A DNA stretch of 11,866 bases from Candidatus Nomurabacteria bacterium (GTDB lineage Bacteria > Patescibacteriota > Minisyncoccia > Phycocordibacterales > UBA9973): positions 1 through 11,866 of the forward strand of contig JAQBRC010000028.1 of NCBI GenBank assembly GCA_028286705.1, read 5' to 3'. The notes under the pieces are model-generated. The model had not been told where the DNA came from. It searched no databases and saw nothing but the letters and a program-made list of their open reading frames with translations. Positions 1 to 5,760 of the stretch are shown here, piece after piece. The position numbers were made by a program, and so were the translations under genes. Every line of letters starts with the position of its first letter. Within the stretch, counting starts at the first letter, position 1.

Positions 1-24
1 TAGAGATTTTCTCAATTATTCAAT

Positions 25-33
25 TGTTATAAT
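25..33 (+). promoter_or_regulatory. Extended -10 promoter of hicBA
   Basis: TGTTATAAT is a perfect extended -10 element (TGn plus TATAAT). Transcription would start near base 40, leaving about 16 bases before ATG 56. A second -10-like hexamer, TATCAT at 42-47, ends 8 bases before ATG 56, and TGTTATATA at 69-77 lies just before ATG 86, so promoter choice and start choice are linked. No -35 box is convincing. Confidence 0.6.
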
Positions 34-55
34 ATCTTCATTATCATTTATTGAA

Positions 56-307
56 ATGAGTTACAGAATGTTATATATTGAACATATGAAAATTGAAGGC
101 AAAACACTTCAGGGTATTGTATGGAAAGAGGGAAACGGATATGTTTCTCAGTGTTTAAACGTGAACGTGGCAAGTATGGGGGATACCAAGGTGGAGGCAA
201 TTAAAAACCTTCAGGAGGCACTAGAGTTATACTTTGAAGATACCGATATTCGGGACGTTATTTCAATTGAAAATCCTGAAGTAGTACCAATGGTGCTCCA
301 TGCCTAA
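56..307 (+). CDS. hicB: HicB-like antitoxin
   Basis: This 83-residue protein resembles short HicB antitoxins, which bind and neutralise the HicA mRNA-cleaving toxin and often repress their own operon. The diagnostic stretch is residues 20-62: a VWKEGNGYVSQCLNV strand pair, then GDTKVEAIKNLQEALELYFED, the beta-beta-alpha part of the HicB partial RNase-H fold. No C-terminal helix-turn-helix or ribbon-helix-helix domain is present, so any self-repression would need another route. It overlaps hicA by 8 bases, so the two are probably translationally coupled. The start is uncertain. ATG 56 is the longest choice, but ATG 86 gives a 73-residue protein whose N-terminus looks more like typical short HicB proteins, and it has a TATATT box ending 6 bases upstream. 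The gene is clearly more AT-rich than uvrA downstream, which is compatible with transfer. Confidence 0.82.
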   Translation: MSYRMLYIEHMKIEGKTLQGIVWKEGNGYVSQCLNVNVASMGDTKVEAIKNLQEALELYFEDTDIRDVISIENPEVVPMVLHA

Positions 308-518
308 ATGTTATTCTTCTCGTCATATTGCAACAGTCTTAAAGAAAAATGGATTTCAATTTATTTCCCAAAAAGGAAGTCATGCTAAATATAGAAAATC
401 TATAGACGGCAAAATAGTTATGGTTGTTGTTCCCATGTCAAAGCAAGAAGTTTTTTACGGAACATTCAAAGCTATCCTTGATCAGTCTCGTTTAGCTAAG
501 GAAGATTTTCAGAAATAA
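300..518 (+). CDS. hicA: HicA-like mRNA interferase toxin
   Basis: This 72-residue protein matches HicA, a small double-stranded-RNA-binding-fold ribonuclease that degrades mRNA when HicB is lost. Residues 26-31 (GSHAKY) hold the conserved catalytic histidine, His28. They are followed by a VVVPMSKQEV strand and the helix FKAILDQSRLAKEDF, the usual HicA order. The family more often has a second histidine in the VP-x-H segment; here it reads VPMSK. The start ATG lies inside the end of hicB (8-base overlap), has no Shine-Dalgarno sequence, and so probably depends on coupling to hicB. Most described loci place the toxin first; here the antitoxin comes first. A hairpin terminator follows the stop codon directly. 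Confidence 0.85.
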   Translation: MPKCYSSRHIATVLKKNGFQFISQKGSHAKYRKSIDGKIVMVVVPMSKQEVFYGTFKAILDQSRLAKEDFQK

Positions 519-520
519 AA

Positions 521-548
521 AAACGCCACCGTTAGTGGCGTTTTTTTT
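521..548. terminator. Bidirectional terminator between hicA and doxX-like gene
   Basis: AAACGCCAC (521-529) pairs with GTGGCGTTT (535-543) around the five-base loop CGTTA. There is a T run to 548 on the plus strand and an A run (517-523) that forms the T run on the minus strand. The stop codon of the minus-strand gene (547-549) lies in the T run, so the hairpin ends both convergent genes. Confidence 0.9.
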
Positions 549-996
549 ATTTCTTATGATACGGCAACGGATGCAGATGGGCAGCAATTGCTATCGCTGC
601 TGTGATGAGAGCAAGATTCTTGATGATGTACTGACCTTCAAGTGTCGGCACAAACCACATTTGCCATACCATACCAGGCAAGAAGATAAGAGGAAGGATT
701 GTGGTGAAGAGATGGATTAATAGAAGAGGAATAACAATACGCTCTGCTCCTTTAATAAGGAAAAGAATACCGATCAGACATTCAAATAATGCAAAGGCTA
801 TATAGAATGCATAAAAAGGAACGAGGGGGATAGTTTGAGCATGCAATGCATATACAAGACCTGATGCAGGGGAAAGACCTAATACTTTCAATATGCCAAA
901 CCAGAAATAGATAACAAAGAGGGAAATGCGAGCGAGAGGGATACTAATCTTTCTAAAGAAGTGAATAAGGGTGTGGTCAATGCGAGATATATCCAT
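547..996 (-). CDS. DoxX/DUF417-like four-helix membrane protein
   Basis: This 149-residue protein has four hydrophobic segments at roughly residues 20-40, 62-81, 87-107 and 124-139, the layout of the DoxX-like superfamily of small inner-membrane proteins. Supporting features are the first-helix pattern IYFWFGILKVLG, followed by a short polar loop, and the last helix starting GQYIIKNLALI, which resembles the GR-x-x-(L/I)KDL-x-L motif of DUF417/YkgB-like members. The function of these proteins is not settled; DoxX relatives have been linked to redox or quinone chemistry, which the sequence alone cannot show here. It is the only minus-strand gene in the window, converges on hicA and diverges from uvrA. 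It has no signal peptide beyond the first helix. Confidence 0.72.
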   Translation of the reverse strand: MDISRIDHTLIHFFRKISIPLARISLFVIYFWFGILKVLGLSPASGLVYALHAQTIPLVPFYAFYIAFALFECLIGILFLIKGAERIVIPLLLIHLFTTILPLIFLPGMVWQMWFVPTLEGQYIIKNLALITAAIAIAAHLHPLPYHKK

Positions 997-1005
997 ATAG
1001 GACTA

Positions 1006-1014
1006 ATAGTACCA
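1006..1014 (-). promoter_or_regulatory. Extended -10 promoter of the doxX-like gene
   Basis: On the minus strand this reads TGGTACTAT, an extended -10 element ending 9 bases before the ATG at 996. It predicts a leader of only about 2 bases. It lies back to back with the uvrA promoter inside a 57-base divergent spacer. Confidence 0.5.
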
Positions 1015-1038
1015 CAGGTCGCCATGACTTGACTTTCA

Positions 1039-1047
1039 TGTTATAAT
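1039..1047 (+). promoter_or_regulatory. Extended -10 promoter of uvrA
   Basis: TGTTATAAT ends exactly 6 bases before GTG 1054, placing the expected transcription start on the first base of the start codon. The nearby TTGACT at 1029-1034 is only 7 bases from the -10 and cannot be its -35. No SOS-box-like palindrome was recognised. Confidence 0.65.
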
Positions 1048-1053
1048 TGGTCT

Positions 1054-3705
1054 GTGGAAAAAGGAAAGAGAGTCATAGGAAGTGCCGCCGAAACTATTGT
1101 TGTTAAGGGTGCGCGAACACATAATTTGAAGAACATTTCAGTTGAGATGCCTCGCAATGCGATGGTAGCTATTACTGGTATGTCTGGATCAGGCAAGAGC
1201 TCTCTTGCCTTTGATACCATCTTCGCAGAAGGCCAGCGTCGTTACGTTGAGTCATTGTCTTCCTATGCTCGTCAATTCTTGAATCAAATGCCCAAGCCTG
1301 ACGTTGATGAGATTACTGGCCTTTCGCCGGCTATCTCTATCGACCAGAAATCTCGCTCAAACAACCCTCGTTCAACTGTTGCGACAATTACCGAAATCTA
1401 TGACTACCTCCGCGTGCTCTATGCTCGTGTGGGCAAGGCATATTGTCCTGTCTGCGGGACATTGATTCAGAAGCTCTCAATGGAAGAAATCAATGGATTT
1501 ATTCTTGGAAAGATTAAGGATCTTTCAAAGGCTAAGAACAAGGAAGTGATGGGTGTTGCGTGGAACGACACTCGCATTCAGGTATACGCACCGGTTGTTC
1601 GTGGACGAAAAGGCGAATACTATCAGCTGCTCTACGATTTACTTGGACGAGGCTTTTCAACTGTTCGTGTTGACGGCAAGATCAAGAATCTTCGAGAGAA
1701 GATTGAGATGAACAAGACAACTCCTCACACTATCGAGGTGCTAGTTGATGAACTTGCTGTTCATGAATTTACCGATACTCCTCGCGATGCAGAGCTTCGC
1801 TTGTCTGAAGCTGTTGAGCGCGCACTGCTTGAAGCAGATGGCTTGGTGTTAATTACTTTTGGTACCTCACCGGACTTCTCAATGGATACAGACTTGCTGC
1901 AGGAATTTCTGCTTTCAAGCAAGTTTGCTTGTCCTAACGATGGATTCTCGTTTCCAGAAATTGAACCTCGTCTGTTCTCTTTCAATAGTCCGTATGGTGC
2001 ATGTCCTACCTGTAACGGTATCGGAACAAAGTTCTTTGGAGGAACAGAGCCTTGTGATACCTGTCACGGCAAGCGTCTTCGTCCCGAGGCGTTAAATGTA
2101 TTTCTTGGAGCTACTAAACAAAGTGATGTCGGTACCGTAAACGGTATCAACATTGTTGACTTAACATCTATGTCAGTTGAGGAAGCCTTTGACTTCTTTG
2201 GCTCGTTGAAACTTTCTGCAAAGGATAAGGAGGTTGCTAAGGTTATCGTAAAGGAAATTGAAGACCGTTTGAATTTCCTTCTCAACGTTGGTCTTGAGTA
2301 CCTAGCGCTTAGTCGAACTGCTAACACATTGTCTGGAGGAGAGGCACAGCGTATTCGCCTTGCATCACAGCTCGGCTCTCGTCTTGTTGGCGCCATGTAT
2401 GTATTGGACGAACCAACTATCGGTCTGCACCAAAGAGACAATGAGCGTTTGATTAAGACACTTGAAGCGCTTCGCGATATGGGCAACACTATTATCGTCG
2501 TTGAACACGACGAGGATACTATCTATGCTTCTGACTATATTATCGATATTGGTCCAAAAGCTGGTGTTCATGGAGGACAGGTTGTTGTGTCTGGATACTT
2601 GGATGAACTGCTTAAGGCAAAGACTAATCCCTCTGGCTCACGTACTCTTGGATACCTTCGCAAGGAATTAGAAATCGAGGTACCTGAGAAGCGTCGCACT
2701 GAAGACAAGGGGACGCTTCGTATTGTTGGGGCAAACTTGCACAACATTAAGAATGTGAACATTGACGTGCCACTTGGTCGTATGGTCGCTATCACCGGCG
2801 TGTCTGGTTCCGGAAAGAGCACGTTCCTGTATGATGTTTTGTACGCTAACTTGCAGGCTCGATTTGAGCGCAAGCTTCGTAGTGCCAAAGTATTCAACTG
2901 CGCATCATTCACCGGTACTGAATACTTGGCCCGTGCAATCATGATTGACCAGTCTCCGATTGGCCGTACTCCTCGCTCAAACATCGCAACATACACGGGG
3001 GCGTTTACTCATATCCGTGAACTGTTTGCCGCAACTGAAGAAGCTCGTCTTCGTGGATGGAAGGTCAATCGATTCTCGTTTAACGTGAAGGGCGGACGTT
3101 GTGAGGCATGTGAAGGTAACGGAGAAATCGCCGTTGAAATGCACTTTCTTCCAACTGTGTATGTTACTTGCGATGTTTGTAACGGAAAGCGTTTTGATAA
3201 GGAAACACTTGTAGTGAAGTACAAGAAGAAAAACATTTACGATGTGCTTCAGCTAACTGTTGAAGAAGCACTGGAATTCTTCAATGAAATTCCCGCAATT
3301 TCAGATCGCTTGAAAACACTGTCTGATGTTGGTTTGAATTATGTGAAGCTTGGTCAGTCTGCCACAACACTTTCTGGTGGAGAAGCACAGCGAGTGAAGA
3401 TTGCATCAGAATTGTATCGTCCATACTTGGAGAAAACCATCTATCTGTTGGACGAGCCAACTGTTGGTTTGCACTATGATGACGTGAAGAATCTTATTGG
3501 CGTGCTTAACCGATTGGTTGCCAAGGGCAATACCGTTGTCGTTATTGAGCACAACCTTGATCTTATTAAGGTTGCTGACTGGCTGATTGACTTCGGTCCT
3601 GAAGGAGGTATCCACGGAGGAAAAATTGTTGGCAAGGGAACTCCTGAAGAAATCGCTAACAATAAGCATTCCCATACGGGGACATACCTTAAGAAAATAC
3701 TATAA
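1054..3705 (+). CDS. uvrA: UvrABC excinuclease subunit A
   Basis: UvrA is the damage-sensing ABC-type ATPase that loads UvrB onto lesions in nucleotide excision repair. The 883 residues contain both ATPase halves: Walker A at 42-49 (GMSGSGKS) and 582-590, ABC signatures LSGGEAQR from 426 and 773, and Walker B LDEPT at 451-455 and 799-803. The C-terminal zinc module is intact (Cys683, Cys686, Cys706, Cys709). In the N-terminal module the usual second cysteine is Asp (Cys293-P-N-Asp296, with Cys317 and Cys320). Only about 13 residues separate Cys320 from the Cys334/Cys337 pair, where E. coli UvrA has about 115, so much of that half's signature subdomain is gone. The protein is correspondingly shorter than the usual 940 residues. 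The start is GTG 1054, directly behind a -10 box. The gene has its own promoter and terminator. Confidence 0.97.
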   Translation: MEKGKRVIGSAAETIVVKGARTHNLKNISVEMPRNAMVAITGMSGSGKSSLAFDTIFAEGQRRYVESLSSYARQFLNQMPKPDVDEITGLSPAISIDQKSRSNNPRSTVATITEIYDYLRVLYARVGKAYCPVCGTLIQKLSMEEINGFILGKIKDLSKAKNKEVMGVAWNDTRIQVYAPVVRGRKGEYYQLLYDLLGRGFSTVRVDGKIKNLREKIEMNKTTPHTIEVLVDELAVHEFTDTPRDAELRLSEAVERALLEADGLVLITFGTSPDFSMDTDLLQEFLLSSKFACPNDGFSFPEIEPRLFSFNSPYGACPTCNGIGTKFFGGTEPCDTCHGKRLRPEALNVFLGATKQSDVGTVNGINIVDLTSMSVEEAFDFFGSLKLSAKDKEVAKVIVKEIEDRLNFLLNVGLEYLALSRTANTLSGGEAQRIRLASQLGSRLVGAMYVLDEPTIGLHQRDNERLIKTLEALRDMGNTIIVVEHDEDTIYASDYIIDIGPKAGVHGGQVVVSGYLDELLKAKTNPSGSRTLGYLRKELEIEVPEKRRTEDKGTLRIVGANLHNIKNVNIDVPLGRMVAITGVSGSGKSTFLYDVLYANLQARFERKLRSAKVFNCASFTGTEYLARAIMIDQSPIGRTPRSNIATYTGAFTHIRELFAATEEARLRGWKVNRFSFNVKGGRCEACEGNGEIAVEMHFLPTVYVTCDVCNGKRFDKETLVVKYKKKNIYDVLQLTVEEALEFFNEIPAISDRLKTLSDVGLNYVKLGQSATTLSGGEAQRVKIASELYRPYLEKTIYLLDEPTVGLHYDDVKNLIGVLNRLVAKGNTVVVIEHNLDLIKVADWLIDFGPEGGIHGGKIVGKGTPEEIANNKHSHTGTYLKKIL

Positions 3706-3710
3706 ATAAA

Positions 3711-3733
3711 AAACCGATATTGATCGGTTTTTT
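3711..3733 (+). terminator. Terminator of uvrA
   Basis: AAACCGAT (3711-3718) pairs with ATCGGTTT (3723-3730) around the ATTG loop, followed by a T-rich tract to 3740. It begins 5 bases after the uvrA stop codon. Confidence 0.88.
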
Positions 3734-3768
3734 ATTTTTTCTACAGATTATGTTGAACGGTGTTTTTA

Positions 3769-3774
3769 TATCAT
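3769..3774 (+). promoter_or_regulatory. -10 box of the polyprenyl synthase gene
   Basis: TATCAT ends 6 bases before ATG 3781, the same spacing seen at uvrA and several other genes here. No extended TG and no good -35 are present. It argues for ATG 3781 and against GTG 3760, which lies upstream of the box. Confidence 0.5.
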
Positions 3775-3780
3775 CTATGC

Positions 3781-4770
3781 ATGATGACAATAAAACAATT
3801 TCAACAATGGTTCGATGTACGGTTTAGCAAGGTATTGGAAGAGAAGAGCGCTGAATTTTTGAAGTCTAGCGACAGTGCAGCAATACGAGAAGTGCTTTCG
3901 TATCTGCCGACTTATGCACAGCATGGAAAACGGTTTCGACCGTACATGGTATATGTGGGGTATACAACAGAAGGAGGTACGCACGACATTTTTCCACTGC
4001 TAGCCTCTATAGAATTCCTGCACTTATTCTGCTTAGTGCAGGACGATATTGTGGACAATGAAGGTATGAGGCATGGTACTGCGACAATCCATAAAAAGGT
4101 TGCAACGCAGTATCACAGCAGGGAGATTGGAAAGTCTGTAGCGATGATAGTTGGTGACTTGCTCATGGCGTGGTCGTTCGAACACTTTCAGAAAATTGAA
4201 AGTGTTGAGCCTTACACTGCTGATGATGCACTAAAAGAATTTCGCTTTCTATTATCCGAAGTATTGCATGGCCAGTTACTCGATATCCTACTTCTCACTG
4301 ACGACAATCCGAGTAAGGACCTTATCTCAAAAAGCATGTATCTGAAAAGTGCACAGTATTCATTCTTTAGGCCGCTATTAATAGGAATGATGTTGGCAGG
4401 AGCAGGTGAAGAATCAATAGAGTTTGCGGAAGACTATGCGGTTAATCTTGGAATGGCTTTTCAAATGCAGGATGACCTTGCGGATTGCCTGAGTGATATT
4501 AAGGGGGGACAACCAACCATGCTTTCTTGGTATATGTTTAATACTGCAAGTTCAATAGAACGAAAAGAATTTGAATTATATTTTTCCAAAGAATGGTCAG
4601 AGGAGGAAGAGGAGAAGTTAATGGGCATACTTGAAGAATCAGGGGCTCTTTCATTTGTTCAGCAAACCATGGATGACTATTTTCTTGAGGCAGAGGATGC
4701 AATCTTTACGCATGATAAAAGCGGGGAAGAGATTTGGCAGGATATTATCAATATGGTGACAGAGGGCTAG
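3781..4770 (+). CDS. trans-Polyprenyl diphosphate synthase
   Basis: This 329-residue all-alpha isoprenyl diphosphate synthase condenses isopentenyl diphosphate with allylic diphosphates. Key elements appear in order: the GKRFRP substrate-binding segment (49-54), the first Asp-rich motif DDIVD (88-92) with following R97, GKSVAMIVGDLL (117-128), the GQLLD motif (164-168), the conserved lysine in YLKSAQYSFF (187-196), and the second Asp-rich motif DDLAD (231-235). Phe83, five residues before the first motif, fits a short product (C15-C20) by the known chain-length rule; this is inference. The loop after the second motif is shortened: the GKP segment is missing and the chain runs directly into DIKGGQPTML. 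ATG 3781 is chosen over GTG 3760 because of the -10 box between them. The next gene starts 19 bases after the stop with no terminator between. The product may feed envelope lipid carriers or other isoprenoids. Confidence 0.9.
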   Translation: MMTIKQFQQWFDVRFSKVLEEKSAEFLKSSDSAAIREVLSYLPTYAQHGKRFRPYMVYVGYTTEGGTHDIFPLLASIEFLHLFCLVQDDIVDNEGMRHGTATIHKKVATQYHSREIGKSVAMIVGDLLMAWSFEHFQKIESVEPYTADDALKEFRFLLSEVLHGQLLDILLLTDDNPSKDLISKSMYLKSAQYSFFRPLLIGMMLAGAGEESIEFAEDYAVNLGMAFQMQDDLADCLSDIKGGQPTMLSWYMFNTASSIERKEFELYFSKEWSEEEEEKLMGILEESGALSFVQQTMDDYFLEAEDAIFTHDKSGEEIWQDIINMVTEG

Positions 4771-4783
4771 ATTTTGGTATACT
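4756..4783 (+). promoter_or_regulatory. Promoter of the 4790 gene (-35 and extended -10)
   Basis: TGGTATACT (4775-4783) is an extended -10 ending 6 bases before ATG 4790. GTGACA at 4756-4761 matches five of six -35 consensus bases with a 16-base spacer, although it lies in the coding end of the preceding gene. This is the best two-part promoter in the window. Confidence 0.6.
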
Positions 4784-4789
4784 CATACT

Positions 4790-5200
4790 ATGAGTGAAAT
4801 ACTTCCCGAAGCACACAATAACGAAACCCTTACTTCACAAGAACTTACCGAGCAGCAGCCGGTTATAGAACCAGTTTCTGAAGCAGGAGAACATGCTATT
4901 AATGAAGAGTCAGATAATACTCAGCAGATTGCTGAGCTTCAGAAGGCTATTGTAGAAAATGCCGTTGAAACGAATGAGCAAGCGCCCCCACCACAGGAGG
5001 GTACTGCGTTTACACCACCACCTTCACCCAGCAAGAATGCTTCGTTTTGGAAAAAGGCAGCTGTCTTTGGCGGTATGACCCTTGGGCTCTTTGGAGGCAA
5101 GGATGCCACCGCTCAGAACAAGCTTGCTAGTAATACAGAAGGTAGTAAGACAGAAGCAATCAAAAGCGTTGAAAACAACCAAGAACTTACCTCTCAATAA
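4790..5200 (+). CDS. Unknown acidic protein, N-terminal part of a stop-interrupted gene
   Basis: No family was recognised. The 136 residues begin with a low-complexity acidic, Gln- and Glu-rich region (1-65), then a proline-rich linker (66-80, PPPQE and TPPPSP), then a lysine-led weakly hydrophobic segment (FWKKAAVFGGMTLGLFGG, 86-103) that might be a membrane anchor, then a polar tail. The frame ends at TAA 5198-5200 but continues open in the same frame for 159 further codons to 5677, with normal-looking sequence immediately after the stop. This is probably the N-terminal part of a 295-codon gene broken by a nonsense mutation, a base error or readthrough. It starts directly behind a good -10 box, 19 bases after the polyprenyl synthase gene. 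Confidence 0.6.
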   Translation: MSEILPEAHNNETLTSQELTEQQPVIEPVSEAGEHAINEESDNTQQIAELQKAIVENAVETNEQAPPPQEGTAFTPPPSPSKNASFWKKAAVFGGMTLGLFGGKDATAQNKLASNTEGSKTEAIKSVENNQELTSQ

Positions 5201-5263
5201 AAGTCTGACTGGGATGAGTACGTACAGCATGTAAAAGGTAAGCATTTAAATGAAGATGCACGT
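5198..5263 (+). other. In-frame TAA and coding-like bridge between two gene halves
   Basis: TAA at 5198-5200 is followed in the same frame by 21 open codons (translation begins KSDWDEYVQHVKGKHLNEDAR) that lead without a gap into ATG 5264. No -10 box, Shine-Dalgarno sequence or terminator lies in this bridge, unlike the other spacers in the window, so an independent gene start at 5264 has little support. Confidence 0.6.
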
Positions 5264-5677
5264 ATGAATGGAAGGGTATTTGCAAGCAAGATACTTAAGG
5301 AGTTTATTGCTGAGCATCCCGGCACCTCACTTAATGAAGAGCAGGTTATTCGTATACAGAAAGAATTTGCAAAGCTCAGATCGTGGATATTAAAGAAGGT
5401 AAAAAACCGAGAAAAGGTTAATGGTGCTTACTGGGAAATCGACGGAAATATTACTTCCGATGATGAGTTTATGCCAAACCTTTCAAAAAATGATGGTATT
5501 GCCGGACCGCAAACCTTAAGAGAGTTTCCCAAGGAGTATGAACAGATGGTGAGAGAAACAATTGTTCATTTTAATAAACTTGAAGGGCGTGATCTCAACC
5601 TTACGAGTGTATCGATGAAAAAAGAAAAGCCGACTGGAGGGTCATATCTCTCAATGAATGAAAGTGATAATAAATAA
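5264..5677 (+). CDS. Unknown protein, C-terminal part of the stop-interrupted gene
   Basis: These 137 residues are soluble, charged and predicted mostly helical in the first half, with no membrane segment. Residues 87-96 (GIAGPQTLRE, preceded by KND) faintly recall the DG-x-x-GP-x-T motif at the end of peptidoglycan-binding-like domains; this is too short to assign function. The open frame extends upstream to 5201, so ATG 5264 is only the first methionine after the interrupting stop, with no promoter or ribosome binding site of its own. It is most likely the C-terminal part of the gene starting at 4790, not a separate gene. A strong hairpin terminator follows the stop codon, marking the end of this transcription unit. 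Confidence 0.5.
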   Translation: MNGRVFASKILKEFIAEHPGTSLNEEQVIRIQKEFAKLRSWILKKVKNREKVNGAYWEIDGNITSDDEFMPNLSKNDGIAGPQTLREFPKEYEQMVRETIVHFNKLEGRDLNLTSVSMKKEKPTGGSYLSMNESDNK

Positions 5678-5684
5678 GTAGTTG

Positions 5685-5720
5685 AAAAGCCGCACCATTA
5701 TGGTGCGGCTTTTTGTTTTT
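5685..5720. terminator. Strong terminator before uvrC
   Basis: AAAAGCCGCACC (5685-5696) pairs with GGTGCGGCTTTT (5702-5713) around the ATTAT loop, followed by a T-rich tract to 5720. It is the strongest hairpin in the window; the A run on the left could let it work on both strands. Confidence 0.93.
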
Positions 5721-5740
5721 AAGTTAAAAATTTTATTTTA

Positions 5741-5749
5741 TGTTATAAT
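5741..5749 (+). promoter_or_regulatory. Extended -10 promoter of uvrC
   Basis: TGTTATAAT, the same sequence found before uvrA and hicB, ends 11 bases before ATG 5761. The predicted leader is about 4-5 bases. There is no clear -35 in the AT-rich stretch upstream. Confidence 0.65.
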
Positions 5750-5760
5750 ACCCTCATATT

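Noticed and set aside
535..720. Plus-strand open frame of 61 codons.
   Set aside because: It overlaps the terminator and runs antisense to the well-supported four-helix membrane gene; the translation has no recognisable features.
1029..1034. TTGACT as a -35 box for uvrA.
   Set aside because: It is only 7 bases from the -10 hexamer, far too close for a working -35.
2064..2996. Long minus-strand open frames opposite uvrA (2064-2489 and 2568-2996).
   Set aside because: They are shadows of the uvrA coding frame with no promoter, ribosome binding site or family resemblance.
3760..3780. GTG 3760 as start of the polyprenyl synthase.
   Set aside because: The likely -10 box (3769-3774) lies downstream of it; ATG 3781 fits the 6-base spacing.
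5198..5200. Reassignment of TAA to a sense codon to explain the split gene.
   Set aside because: hicB, hicA, uvrA, uvrC, the ddl-like gene and leuS all end in TAA at the expected place, so TAA works as a stop.
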